Below, piece after piece: positions 43,283 through 54,583 of a DNA stretch of 60,000 nt; position 1 is the stretch's first letter, and each line of letters begins with the position of its first letter. The translations under genes and the position numbers were made by a program. The DNA comes from Symsagittifera roscoffensis (lineage: Eukaryota; Xenacoelomorpha; Acoela; Convolutidae). The notes under the pieces were generated by a model. It saw only the letters and a program-made list of their open reading frames with translations. It did not search any database and was not told where the DNA came from. The DNA is taken from positions 43,788,395 to 43,848,394 of the forward strand of contig NC_087062.1 in the NCBI RefSeq assembly GCF_963678635.1. Direction: 5' to 3'.

Positions 43283-45300
43283 ATGCAACCTAGAAACTCG
43301 TTAGGAGAAACAGATAAGATTCCCAGGCTGAGCACAGGAAGCACGCGGAAGTTTAAACCACGCCGTAACCAATCCTCGATTAGCAGCGTTTCCGACGTCT
43401 TTGCTGGTGAAGCAACGAGTAAAGGTCAAGCTGATCTTTCAGTGAGCTGAATGAAACTGGGAAGCGACAAAAACCTCGATGGTGATGAAGGGCGAAGTGC
43501 TGATGCCGGGCCGGTGAACGTGTCATCAACGAACCCCTTCGAGGAACGAGAGCAAACGATGACCCGACCCGACCACCTTCATCACGCGGACCTGGAGGAG
43601 CCAGTCGAGGACCTTGAGCGGGAAGAAGTTGAGAAAGCTCAAGAGACCTCGGAGCGTTCCGAGGTTGAAGCGCGAGAAGAACATTCGTTCAAGGGGACGT
43701 CCGGATCGGAGACGAAGAGCAACTGGTGGAGAAAGGAACAACCCTCTCTAGTAAAACAGGGCAAGAATGCGATGATGTCTAGCATAAGTCCATGGGAGGA
43801 GCAAGCGAAATCAAAAGCCATGAAAAGTTCCATGACTTCATACGATGAACGCATGACGTCGCTCCGAACTGATGTATTGTCTTCTAGCTATGATCATGAG
43901 GGGCTGGTGCTACGGATGTGGACTGCACACCGAGCCCGAGGCATTAGAAGAGCAAGAAAGCGTTTCGAACTCGCCATCCAGGCCGATGTCTGATGGGATA
44001 ACGGTGGAAGCATCCTCGACATTCGACAGGCTGATGATGTCGATGGGCCGAAGGAATGGTGGTGCGTCATCAAGCATCAAGCTACAACCTCAGTTGATCT
44101 CATCATGATTGGGTTTTACACCCCAGTGCTGGGAATGGCTCGCGATGTGAGTGACATGTTTGTCGGTGTAATGACAGGCCTTGAATAACTGCGACTAAAA
44201 ATGACCAAGGGATAGATCGAGTTGAAGAAAAGGCTCAGCAAGTCCATGAAAGATTGAAAGACGAGCTGACGGACGTAAATTCACAAGCGAGAACTGATCA
44301 GGCCCAGTTGATTCGGAACACCGATCAGTGCCTGGCGGAGAGCTTGGCTCTAGCAACCAAGGAGCCAGAAGATAGAGACATTAGAATGACGAGAGAGATT
44401 GAGCGATTCTTGAACGATCATGACAACACATATGCTCATATGATGACTAGCCTAGAGAAAAGGTTAGATGCCAAAGTTGACCTGATGATGCGGTGGTTTG
44501 ACGAGATCTTGAGCGTTGGCAGCCGGGAGAAGCGTCCCGCTCCAATGGAGGACTCAGGCCAGAACAGGGGCCCAACCGAGATCAAGAGCGAGTTTCGAGT
44601 CTAACTATAGGGAGAGACCCAGGGCAGCCCCGTTGAGGGCGGGTTGGACAAATCCGGCCCCGCCAGAAGCGGATGCCACTTCGGGGGCAAGGTTACGGAC
44701 AATGCCACAAGTCAGATCAGTGCCAGTTCTGACTACCGTCTCGCAGGACACAACGATCTCGCTTTAATGTTTGAGCCTTTGAATAGATCTCTTGAAACAT
44801 TCATCACCAAACTCTCGAAGTCAACCGAGAGAGGAGAGAGGTCAAGAAGGACGCTCAAAAAGCCGATATCATACTAGGACGAATCAGATGGCTGGATAGA
44901 GGTGATGAAGTTACAATTTGAGGAAGAGAATCTTTCCAAGAAGCAGGAATGCAGCGCACTGACAAGCAACCTAGAGGGCACGGCCCTAAGCTGTGTAATG
45001 ACGAAAAGGACTAATGAACGAGACAGTGCTCGCAAAATATTCGACATCTTGCTAAGTCGTTTCGGCTTGGGTGTACAGGGGCATCAAGCTATGGTGAAAA
45101 ATGAAGGGAGGCGTTGAAGAGAAGATGAATCCATAGACAAGTTTTTGGATGACCTCGAGTTACTCAGAAGGAGAAGCAACCCTGACGAGAGGATATCAGA
45201 GCAGAACTTGGCTATTGCCTCAAAAATCATGGTAAAAAGTGATGAGCTAAAAACCATGTTGACACTCATTTCATCCTATCGCTGGAACAAATGCCCACAA
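43283..45300 (+). pseudogene. Retrotransposon gag (capsid-like), broken
   Basis: Coding-like sequence in shifting frames. The N-terminal part begins MQPRNSLGETDK and is interrupted by TGA at 43448, then continues in the same frame as an acidic, charged region to 43993; further pieces are 43872-44108 and 44254-44604 (with SLEKRLDAKVDLMMRWFDEI). The capsid-like core (44640-45300) contains WIEVMKLQFEEENLSKK, NLEGTALSCVM and DKFLDDLELLRRRSNP, the pattern of Ty3/gypsy Gag capsids. At least four stops or frame changes make it non-functional. It opens the gag-pol order completed to the right. Confidence 0.75.
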
Positions 45301-45439
45301 CAATGACTTGCACTTGAAGTCGCGCGTGTACTTGCTCAAAAAACCGAGGACGCAAAATCCTTGGACATCAATTACTGCAACTACAGCGGAACGAACACTG
45401 GCGCGAACTCCAGTTGGCATACACCCATGATGACATGGA

Positions 45440-45620
45440 TAAAAGACGGTCATGTGCTAATTGTTGTTCGTCGGACCACACGTTTCAGCTTGTTCGACTT
45501 ATAAGCAAAACAGGAAGGCGATAGGTTACTTTCTTGACTACAATGACGCAACCGACAAAAACCACGAAGAACATTTGAGAGGGCTCATAATGAAGTATGG
45601 ATCGAGATGCATCTTTTAAA
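45440..45620 (+). pseudogene. Gag zinc knuckle (CCHC), frameshifted
   Basis: CANCCSSDHTFQ at about 45453-45488 supplies C-X2-C-X4-H. The final Cys expected four residues later appears only in the next frame, implying a 1 nt loss near 45488. This is the nucleic-acid-binding motif between capsid and protease. Confidence 0.6.
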
Positions 45621-46028
45621 ATTTGGAAGGAAATTGGACCGCCTTCAGTTCTGGGATGCAGTGGTGGATGCGAAGCATCCCTGCCATAAAGAGGAACTTT
45701 CAGGGTGCAAGGCTAGCCAAGCACGTCTAATGAACGAAGCCGAGACGCGAAAAAAAGAGGTGACACAAAGCATATTCACGACTAAGAAGGTGAAGGTCTC
45801 AGCTGGAGGCTGAGTCGGCCAGTGCGCTCAAGATAGATTATGTCATAGCGGCCCGGACCGCAGTACATAATGTTCAGCAAGAGTTGGCCATGAAGGAAGT
45901 CGAACAATGGGTAAGGTCTGAATTGGAAAATACAGAGCTGTGTCGAGAAGACAGCGAAAAACGAGGACAACCAGGAATCCAAGAAACGGGGTCTGAAGTT
46001 CAACATCATCTCAAGGAAGGCCTTTGGC

Positions 46029-46816
46029 GTGACAAGAGAGCGGATAAAAATAATGTCAATCATATCGGTCACAGGTCATCAGGTGGTGAAGAACTTGAGT
46101 GAACCGTCTGATACCACGCTAGTACACCTGGATATGTATGCGGACTACTTGAGAGAGAAAGATCCAAAGTTCGATTCTGAGGCCGTGAGAGCATTAATCT
46201 CAATAGGTCGACCGAGACTGATGAGAGTAGATGGACATTACATCGATGTCTATGGCTCATACCCAATTCTGATGAATGTGGACGGCATAAAAATTTACCC
46301 GAAATCTCAATTGTTCAATGCAAGTGACCAAGTAGACCGGACCTATATCGGTCTAGAAGAGCTTAACGTGCGACGAATCGAACAAAACGCCATACTTGAA
46401 CCAGATGCAGTAGGCATAGGCTGTGAAGCCGATCTAGCTGCGGACGTAGTGGATGTGCAGGGCAGTCAACTCTCCGTGAAAGGACTGCTAGAAACCGGAG
46501 CAGTGGTCAGTGTCATGCCTGTAAGCACCTGGACTGACATGGGCTTTGACAGGTCGGATCTGATACTGACTAATATCAGACTGGCAGCGGCCAACCAGGG
46601 CGCAATCTATGTGGCAGGACGGAATCCGATCATCTCACTGCACCTAGGAGGAAGGCATCCTTGGATGAATGTCTGGATGTCGAAAACCCAGACGATTCCG
46701 ACCAGCTCAACCAAGGAAGAGATTTTGTGGGCTACTTTGACGTCACGATTGACCTCAATGACGGGTTGATAAGAATTAAAGACCCAGAGAGGAAGTATGA
46801 TAAGAAACATGTTTAA
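46029..46816 (+). pseudogene. Retropepsin-like aspartic protease
   Basis: The longest open piece of the element (46029-46769, 246 codons). SVKGLLETGAVVSVMPVSTW (about 46474-46533) is the active-site block, with Glu where the catalytic Asp of D-[TS]-G should be. It then passes through LAAANQGAIYVAGRNPIISL. The frame changes near 46680, after which GRDFVGYFDVTIDLNDG, the C-terminal block of Ty3/gypsy proteases, follows up to TAA at 46814. The enzyme would cut Gag-Pol; this copy is inactive by both changes. Confidence 0.8.
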
Positions 46817-47405
46817 AAAATCTTGATTAACCAAGCAAAGGTACCAATTTTCCTAGATCGGAAAGTGACGTTGAAACCAAATCAGGCTGTAGTATCAACG
46901 TTTAGGAATGAGGAACTTGAATGAAATTAGCAATAACAGGCAGGTGTGTCTGGTACCCAACCCAAACAATAAGAGCTCAGCTATTTTAGTGAGAAGCTTC
47001 TCATTCACTCAGAACGGACTGTGTGTGAGTGTGTTCTTGAACACAGGGGCAACAACGGTGACAATAAAACCAGGGAAGTAGCTTGACTATGCATGGCCTC
47101 TAAACACCGAATATCAGAGTGTGGAGAACTTCAAGAGTTATAAAGTAACTGAATGTCCATTAAAGGTCAATCAAAAGTGCATATTAAAGAGGATAAATGA
47201 TTTAAAGTCTTTTAAAAAAGTGTTTTCAATGAAATCAGAAACAGATGATGGGCTATCCAGTTGCTCGGCTTTTCCTGAGAGACCAACAGAAACACAAATA
47301 GCGGCAAATAAAACAGTTCTACCTGAGATAGAATACCCAAAGTGCAAAATATCGGATAAAGAACTGGACTCCCGCAGAGCGTGGTTGAATTGGAACGCAG
47401 ACGTT
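46817..47405 (+). pseudogene. Pol linker between protease and reverse transcriptase
   Basis: Pieces include KVTLKPNQAVVSTFRNEELE (to a TGA near 46921) and 47121-47405 (VFSMKSETDDGLSSCSAFPE then VLPEIEYPKCKISDKELD). The composition and order are those of the spacer that precedes the RT thumb/finger region in gypsy Pol. No catalytic motif. Confidence 0.55.
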
Positions 47406-47454
47406 TAATCGAAGCGCAAGGTTGACATAGGTTGCATGCAATTTTGTAGAATAT

Positions 47455-48335
47455 GAGATGGAAAAAGAAGAAGGTTCGTTACCTCAAAAGGAGGGAGCTA
47501 GGAGAATGACCCCACACAAGTCAGAAGCATACAGGAAAAATATCGAGATGTTATTGGATTATGAAATGATTCAGCCGCCGAACTCCCTGTTAGCTTGTGT
47601 CGTAGTCATGGCTAAAAAGAAAGGGGGCAAGTTAGGTTTTGTTTTGATTTCCGTTACTTGAAAGCGGTTTCGATAAAGGACGTATCCTCAACCCTCCACA
47701 TCGATGAAAGCCTCTCAAAGTTGGGAGACGCAAAACTCTTCACGACGTTGGATTTGGGCTCCGCTTCTGCCAAGTGCCCCTCAAGATCGAGAGAAAACGG
47801 GCTTCGCGTATGAACTGGGACTGTTCTAGTGGAAAAAGATGCCATTTGGACTGTGCAATCCGACATCTACATTTCAGCGATTAAGAGCCCAGGCACTCAC
47901 GAATGTCACTAAAATGTATGGGAAACTCATCATGTGTTACTTTGATGATGTGGTGATCGCAACACCAGCCCTAGAGGACCACATAGAGAGACTGGTTGAA
48001 GTCTTTACTTGCATGAACAGGCCGGCCTGAAATGTAAAATCTACAAGTGCGAGATCCTGAGAGACTCAATCAAGTATCTGGGTCGCCTTGTAGATAAGCA
48101 GGGGGTCCGACCAGATCCTGAAGCGGTTGAAGCGGCACAGACCTGGAAGGCATCGAACACTGACACGCAACTGATGAGCTTTCTCGGATTCGCTAATTAC
48201 TACCGAGAGATTATCAAAAGCTGTGCTGATAAGATGTTTCCTATGCAACAATTGATGGGGAATAAGTGTAACAAATTCAGCTGGACTGGCGAGGCTCAAT
48301 TCGTTTTTGAGAACATCAAGAGCAAATTTTGCGAG
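47455..48335 (+). pseudogene. Reverse transcriptase, Ty3/gypsy type, broken
   Basis: GARRMTPHKSEAYRKNIEML and ACVVVMAKKKGGKLGF (47458-47640) give the first RT blocks. After a frame change come RYLKAVSIKDV and SLSKLGDAKLFTTLDLGSAS (block A, with the first catalytic Asp in TTLDLGSA). MPFGLCNPTSTFQRL at 47839 is block B. CYFDDVVIATP at about 47935-47967 is the YxDD active site (here YFDD). KCEILRDSIKYLGRLVDKQG and SFLGFANYYREIIK (48009-48260) are the connection region. At least three frame changes. Family assignment is firm. Confidence 0.92.
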
Positions 48336-48745
48336 GCTCCGGTCCTCGTTATGTCCACAGAGAACTTGCTGTTTGGGCTAGACACAGACGCATCAGTAGT
48401 TGCGATATCGGGCATACTTCACCAGGAACAAGAGTGGAACGGGAGGACTGTTCTCCGACCGATAGCTTACGGGAGTAAAGTCCTGAGCGACAATTAAATG
48501 AAATACGGCGCACCAAAAGTGTAGATGTTTAAGGTGATTATCTTTGTTGAAAAGTACAGAGCCTACTTAGGGAGTGTCCCCTTTAATTTGCGCGTAGACA
48601 GTCGAGCTTTGGCCTGCCTATAGACTTATTTGTTCGACCAAAGCTATATCGGTCGCTGGATTGTTCGTCTGGACGACTATCAGATGATTATTGAGCACCG
48701 GAAACGCGATAGGCACCAGAATGCTGACAGCCTAAGCAAATAGTG
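48336..48745 (+). pseudogene. RNase H domain
   Basis: VLVMSTENLLFGLDTDASVV contains the first catalytic Asp (LDTDAS), followed by GILHQEQEWNGRTVLRPIAY and SKVLSDN, then a stop. Beyond it, VEKYRAYLGSVPFNLRVDSR, SYIGRWIVRLDDYQMIIEH and NADSLSK complete the domain, with stops at about 48495, 48522, 48620 and 48741. Confidence 0.85.
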
Positions 48746-49690
48746 GAGCAGCAAGCTAACCAGGCAGAAATAAATGATGATTTTTCATTTCTGGGTAAAG
48801 ACACCTATGACACAGTGCCACCCACCAGATGGCTTGAGAAGTCAGGACACCCCATACCAGGACATTCCAATTTCCTGTGGAAACAGCCGCTGAGATAAAC
48901 GTGTTGGCAAAAAGTGATCCGGTTCCGTTGGATTTGCTTGTTCGATCAAACCTTGTGCAGCAGGAACTTACCAGGCTCTGCATCAACAGCATAGCCCTGC
49001 TAAATAAGACGGTGAACGTAGAACCGGATGTCATGCGAAGTGAACCAACTAGTGAACTCGATACGGAAAGATTTAAATTTGAGGACTTCGAATGTGGAAC
49101 GTCATGAAGCAACCGGTACTCAAACTACTCAAGAATTCAGTGTCAAAGCAAAGTCCAGCGTTACAACAAGGATTCACTTCACTGATGCGAAGGAGGAGTA
49201 CGAGCCGTGCTCGGACTGTTCATCTGGGGATGAAACATTGTCCGGGGAGTCATGCACTTTCGAAGCCGACCAGGATGACTTGTCTGCGGAGTCAATGTCA
49301 GAGAGACCAAAGGGACAGAATTTTGTCCGGGCAGTCGAGAAACATCATAAACAAATCAGAAGACGACGGTGCAGACGCCGTCAGCTTGATTGATGACTCG
49401 AAACCTCAGTCCTGGGAGGATGAATCGGAGAATACTTTCAATTCCGACGTCTCGGAGATTGCAATTCCTTCCTAGCTAGTAGAATGGACTTAGCGCGGGC
49501 TGGATAGAGAAACGCATCAAGACCCAGACAGGGACAGATATATTTCCGATGAGAAGGGCACTGTAGTCGATAATGCCGCAGATGAACTCGAATTGATAGC
49601 AGTGTCAAAACGTCCGACTCGATTATTTCCGCATGCAAGAAGAAGAAAAAATCTGTACAAGTACAATTCGATAGTACTTCAACAGCTGTA
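48746..49690 (+). pseudogene. Pol region between RNase H and integrase
   Basis: Frames include 48877-49107 (starts METAAEINVLAKSDPVPLDL) and 49028-49393, an acidic Ser/Glu-rich stretch ending in an Arg-rich run (RRRRCRRRQLD). No recognised domain. It is part of the same broken polyprotein by position and composition. Confidence 0.45.
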
Positions 49691-50690
49691 TCAAACTGAA
49701 TTACTCACACAATCAGATGGGCCACCAAGGCGTGGACAAAGTGTATAACCGGATACAGAAAAGTTTGAATGGTCTGGACTGAAGAAAACCTGTGAAAAGT
49801 GGATATCTGCATGATTGTCAGCAAGTAAAGGATCCCAGGAAGTTGAGATTTCCCCTTCGATCAATAGAGTCATCACGTTTCAATGAAAGGTGCAAATCGA
49901 TTATTAGAAAATAAGCATGACGACCACAGGCTACAACCAAATGCTGGTGTGATCGATCAATTTACAAAATACGCAGATGTAGCTCCCTGCATGACAGCAT
50001 CAGCGGAGGAAACGTTTGACCACTTGATAAATGTATGGATAGCAAGACACGGCTGCCCAACCACATTCCAATCAGACAGTGGTAAAGCATTCGTCGGTGA
50101 TCTCATAAAGAAGTCAATGAAGAGGTCGCAAGTGGCATAGGCTCACTCGACCACTTATCACCCACAAACGAATTGCCTAGTTGAGAGGCAAAATTGTACA
50201 CTACTGTCCATGTTGAGGGTTTATTGCTCACGATATATAGATGACTGGGATAAGCACTTGCCGCAAGTAATAGGCGCTTATCATATAACTGAACACTCCA
50301 CTACGGAAATAAGCCCACAAATGATGTTAACGGGCCACGAGAAGCTCTTTAATTAACGTTCTTCTATCCTGAGTAAGAAGAAAGGAAAACAGCACCACAA
50401 ACATACGTGCATGATGTGATTAGGAGGCAACAGGAACTTAAATATCTGTGCAGGAGGAACACGCAACAAGCTCAAATCAGACAGAAAAGAATGTTCAACA
50501 AAAAGACTGCGGATGCAAAAGCCTTCTCAGTCAGGTACTATGTTTGGGTGTTCCAGGAGGTGGTTCCACCAAATGGAACGAAACAATTGCTGGAAAAATG
50601 GCGTGGTACATTTCAAATAACTGAAGTGCACCAAGGTAGACGTTTTTTTTTGGTTGAGCACCTGACGGGCAGCTCACTATGAAAACATAA
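49691..50690 (+). pseudogene. Integrase, Ty3/gypsy type, broken
   Basis: The N-terminal zinc-binding part is suggested by QMGHQGVDKVYNRIQKS (about 49709-49765), followed by frame changes. The catalytic core shows GVIDQFTKYADVAP (first Asp, near 49953), TTFQSDSGKAFVGD (second Asp, near 50073) and LVERQN (Glu, near 50180), about 35 residues after the second Asp, which is the DD35E pattern. A TAG at 50138 lies between the second Asp and the Glu. The C-terminal part (50407-50682) includes LLEKWRGTFQITEVHQG, a GPY/F-like module with Thr replacing Pro. Confidence 0.85.
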
Positions 50691-51446
50691 CGCCGAACAG
50701 TGCCTCATCGGAGAACTGGTGCATTCCGGCTGACATGTATGAGGAGGGCTACTTGATAGTTGACCCTTCCTTCGAGGTGAATGAGAGAGGCACACGCGAC
50801 AAAAACGACGTGCATGAGGTGATAGATGACTCTGGTCTACCACTTGACCTGAAGTTAACCGAGCGAATGGAGGTTGATGATGAGACCATACCATATGTCG
50901 AGGAAGACTGGGACCACCCAGAGCAGACCGCAGTTGATAAAAGAGTAGAGCCTGACTTTCCCTTCACCATGGAGACGCGCCAGGGCAAGAGGGTAAAGAA
51001 TAAAAAGAAAAACAACCCGTATGATGAGGATTTTCCATAGACAGAATTGTCTTGAGCAACGTGGCCGACACGATAGTGGGCTTGAACAAAATAGTGTTCA
51101 CACAAGAGATCGACGTGGTCAATAATATAGAACAGGACTGGATCGACGATCGCTCGGAACCGGAAGTGGAGTTCGAACCTGAGGTAGAACAGATGATTAA
51201 CCAAGAGTTGACTTTTTGCTAGTACTCGAATGGCTCCATGGTCTACCTACAGATCCCATGGAGACAATCTTGACTATTCAGGATGTCGATCAGATTAGCA
51301 TCAAATACATCAGTCACGACAACACCGAGTCCAACTGGGTCGCTCTAATGGTCGCCTATGGGTTCCGGAATCCAATCTCGGTCTGCTCGATCCTGGGCGA
51401 CCGAGGTGGACGTCGATGGCTATTTCTGTCCGGGGAGTGGGTGTAG
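50691..51446 (+). pseudogene. C-terminal acidic tail of the pol frame
   Basis: 50735-51040 reads YLIVDPSFEVNERGTRDKND, an acidic stretch, then METRQGKRVKNKKKNNPYDE and a stop. Acidic coding continues in other frames (NNIEQDWIDD and EVEFEPEVEQMINQE), and 51216-51446 includes MVAYGFRNPIS then GDRGGRRWLFLSGEWV. No known domain. Confidence 0.45.
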
Positions 51447-52489
51447 GCCTCACCCACACCGAAAATCTTATGATGAAAAAATTAAAATTGCGCTAGAGAA
51501 ACAGGAGAATTGGAAACAGAGGTCAAAAACGCTAAGAAACCGGCTTTTGGACGAATATTTGAATCTTATTTTGATCTACCAAATCATTACTCAGCCAACA
51601 TCATTGTCACAGACAGTGATTTCGTACTCACGGAACGTACGTGCGCTATAGCAATAACCGCGGATGTACGTTTTAAAACAGCACTAGCGGTCAACTTTAA
51701 AAGAGAGTACAAAAATATCGAGTTTTAAAGGAAACAGAGGCCTGGTGTGGGAGGGACGATAGCGCTGCCCCTTGTTGCATCACTGATACCAAGGAAATAT
51801 TTGTGCTTCCTGGTAACTGAGGCCACTGATAGGCAACACGTGAACCCCGAGAGCTTAGTGCTGGCTTTAACTTGACTCAGGGACTTCCTGGTTGAGAGGG
51901 GAGTGACCTCTTTTCTCTATCTTTACCAGTCTATAATACCAATGAGGAAAATTGCTTTCGAGAGAGAGCTATATACCCTAGTACATTTAATTTTTTTTTC
52001 GAAAACAAACATAGAGGTCTACTTACTTTAAAAAAATTACCTGAGCAGATGCTAGAGCCACGTTCAGTGCTAATTAGTTTTTATTAGGTTTACTTCTTAG
52101 GCATTAGGATTAGGTTTTTGGATTTTTATTAGGTACTAGGTTGTTATGAAATAATGTTGATGCATGATACTTGTATCTTATCTTATCGGAATATGTTTTT
52201 TAATGATGTTTATGTTATGGTAACCTGGATCACTTCAGGCGCGAAAAGTGACAGCGTTCAATTACATTACATTGACAAGACCCACCTTGGTGCTAGCTTT
52301 TAAACTAAGAACAAAAGAGAACTTCAACTTACTGCTTTTAAAAGATATGAATGACATTTTGTCGTGGAGATGGAATAGCTCGTAATGATTCTAAATTGCG
52401 ACTTGTTTTTTAGAACGTGATACTGGTATCAACAATCGAATAAGTCGAAAGAATTGGAATTGAAAGAAAACGAATGACACAAAAAGAAC
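51447..52489. other. Non-coding gap between gag-pol block and downstream block
   Basis: About 1 kb, becoming AT-rich from 51960. A TATA-like CTATATACC lies near 51970. I compared it by eye with 42.1-43.2 kb and saw no matching LTR. A pyrimidine tract and AG (TTGTTTTTTAG, ending at 52413) lie 76 bp before the next ATG. Confidence 0.5.
52401..52413 (+). promoter_or_regulatory. Possible splice acceptor ahead of the downstream reading frame
   Basis: ACTTGTTTTTTAG, 76 nt upstream of the ATG at 52490. It would allow a spliced subgenomic mRNA for the second block, or trans-splicing. A pyrimidine run before AG can occur by chance in AT-rich DNA. Confidence 0.3.
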
Positions 52490-53250
52490 ATGAGTGACAC
52501 GAACGACCTCATGGATTTCATCTCAGCGAGCCTAGGAACGACTCTAGACGAGATATATCAACGCTTGGTGGATTGTAATTTGGCTCTAGAAGACCCGGAG
52601 CAGGCGATGTTCACAGACGCACTCCTCAATGCAATGGGAAGAGAAGGCCGTGGGGCCGCCCCAAGGAAGTAGTATTGATGTTGGCCTGTTGGAAAAGCCT
52701 GGTCACGAATTAGCTCGTGAGCCAGGTCTTGGCAAGCAAAGGGATCACAGGTCAGGGGAGATGCCCCTACCTGTTCGTCCTACGCAGTCTCTCATTGGAG
52801 CGAAGCGATCACGTGACGGGCTGGTCCCATCACATTCGGCAGATTCCCCAACAGCGGCTCCTCCACCGAAAAGTCAAAATGAGCGAGACAGAGATTCAGA
52901 CTTCCGAAACTATTGAGACCTTGGACAAGAAGGAGAAGTATTGGCAGGAGTTGCAAGCCAAATTGGATTAATATAAGGCAATAGCCCGGGAACGAGACGA
53001 GTGGAAGAAGAGACATGATGAACTGCAGATAAGCCTCAAGGAGGAGGAAATAAAGCACCTGAGGGAATTGTACATGGACAAGGTTTTAGCGACCATGCAT
53101 TCCAGGATGGAGGCACAGGAACTGTGCACCTCCAGGGAGCCCGTGGCCCCTCCGCAGGCGTCGCAATCTGCATCGAGTTCTAGGAATACTAAACCTGACC
53201 CCTCGATACCTATATGGCTCCTCAATTCCAAGAATCGTTTAATCAACTAG
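52490..53250 (+). pseudogene. Start of large unrecognised protein: acidic N-terminus and coiled coil
   Basis: ATG at 52490 opens MSDTNDLMDFISASLGTTLD, a helical acidic start. After a frame change, a Pro/Ser/Arg-rich linker follows (52640-52910), then in a third frame a charged helix: LDKKEKYWQELQAKLD, stop, then YKAIARERDEWKKRHDELQI and SLKEEEIKHLRELYMDKVLA, with heptad-like spacing typical of a coiled coil. It ends in a Ser/Pro-rich stretch. Function unknown; a structural or assembly role is conceivable. Two frame changes and one stop show it is a relic. Confidence 0.5.
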
Positions 53251-53261
53251 CCAGAGCACCG

Positions 53262-53990
53262 ATGAACGAAAGCAATAGGACCAGCGGACGGGCACTGGCT
53301 AAGGCCGTCCCTTCCCAACGCACGGACCGCTCGTCAAGTAACTCAGAGTGAACATCACGGGCTATTGTGTCAGCGGGCCCGACACGTTGCGAGACTGCCT
53401 TGAGGTCTCGTGTGATGGATATCAGTAAGAATCTTGCGGTTCGCAATTTCTTCCTGCAAGTGGCCGCAGAGTACCCTCGAGCTTGCCTGAACGGGATGAA
53501 CTGGAACCCAGCCTATAGCAATTAAGCATTTCCTTCAGGGAGTTGTCATCTGATAGCTGTAATGTGGGATAGCTTGACGACTGATCTGAACGAGATCTTT
53601 GTGAGTGATCAGACCACGGTTTTATCTTTTGGAGTGGCCTCCGTGGCCGAAGCCATTGAAATGAAAGAATTCCAGAACGAGGATCAGTTGGACACGTTGA
53701 TGATAATGCTGGGCACTAACGACATTTCAAGGGCTCCAGTTACCCCAGAGAGGAGGTGGGAACCTCTATTGGTTTGACTTTTGAACTAAATGAAATAAAA
53801 ATTATAAGACGATCCCGCAGAATCCGGAAGTGGGTACGCCAGTGGCTGATTTCAAGAATGGCAACGTGACCCGATGACGTCTTCCAGACAAATATCGAGG
53901 AGATAGAAGAAGAACTTAGGACGACCGAATCCTTGCCTCGAACCAGTTCAACTGGCGGAGGTAGAGTGAGGGGCAATGTGCCAGAGCCAC
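53262..53990 (+). pseudogene. SGNH-hydrolase-like domain 1, broken
   Basis: One frame from 53262 with stops near 53349 and 53523. WDSLTTDLNEIFVSDQTTVL (53565-53625) carries an Asp-Ser at the place of the GDS block I, and DTLMIMLGTNDISRAPVTPE (about 53690-53752) carries a GTND block III. These two blocks at ~48 residues are the usual sign of an SGNH/GDSL esterase-like fold. The His-containing block V was not found because the frame breaks near 53776. Catalysis, if any, is lost. Confidence 0.45.
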
Positions 53991-54577
53991 TCGCCAGTCG
54001 CTTTGGGCCTCTGGCAACAGAAGTGAGTGGTGCTGCTCCCGCGGCTCCTAGCTCAGACGTGAGAGAAAGGCTAGGGACTGCTCCCCCTTTTCGAAGGCAA
54101 CCATCGGAGAGGGAATTGGATCAACCAGTGTGTTGCTCTGGAACCGTCCAGATCCCAGCGCATGGAGACATTACAAGGCTGACATGTTAGCGAGTTTGAA
54201 TATGAAAACGTTGACATGACGATCAGACGCTAGAAGAATGATAAACGGAGATGGCCCCAGGTGTCGGGATTTTACCGGTATCGGGCGTGGACTGGCTATA
54301 GGCAGAGCAGGAGCAGTTCAGCTCCGGTACCTTGCTCAGGTTTGTGGGTCTCGATGGGTTGCCTCAGGACAATACCCTCGGACCCATGAATACCCGATCC
54401 CTGACGGACGTCCGTCGAGGGGCCAGAGAGTTGACAATACCTCTCCGGAAGGGCAACTTCATGGCCGAAAATAAGCCCAACAGTAAACACCATAAAATGT
54501 ATCGACAATTGCCTGGTGAATATTCGAGAGATTATCCACGAGCGACCTCGGTGGAAGGGGACGATAAAGGACTGTAG
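53933..54577 (+). pseudogene. Low-complexity linker between SGNH-like regions
   Basis: 53933-54190 is rich in Ser, Pro, Gly, Ala and Arg (RTSSTGGGRVRGNVPEPLAS). 54238-54474 and 54332-54577 overlap in two frames; the latter includes RFVGLDGLPQDNTLGPMNTR and NKPNSKHHKMYRQLPGEYSR. Coding-like but unrecognised. Confidence 0.4.
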
Positions 54578-54583
54578 ACACCA

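Noticed and set aside
51447-52489. 3' LTR of the gypsy-type element
   Set aside because: No visible match to 42.1-43.2 kb; only general AT-rich sequence and a lone TATA-like string.
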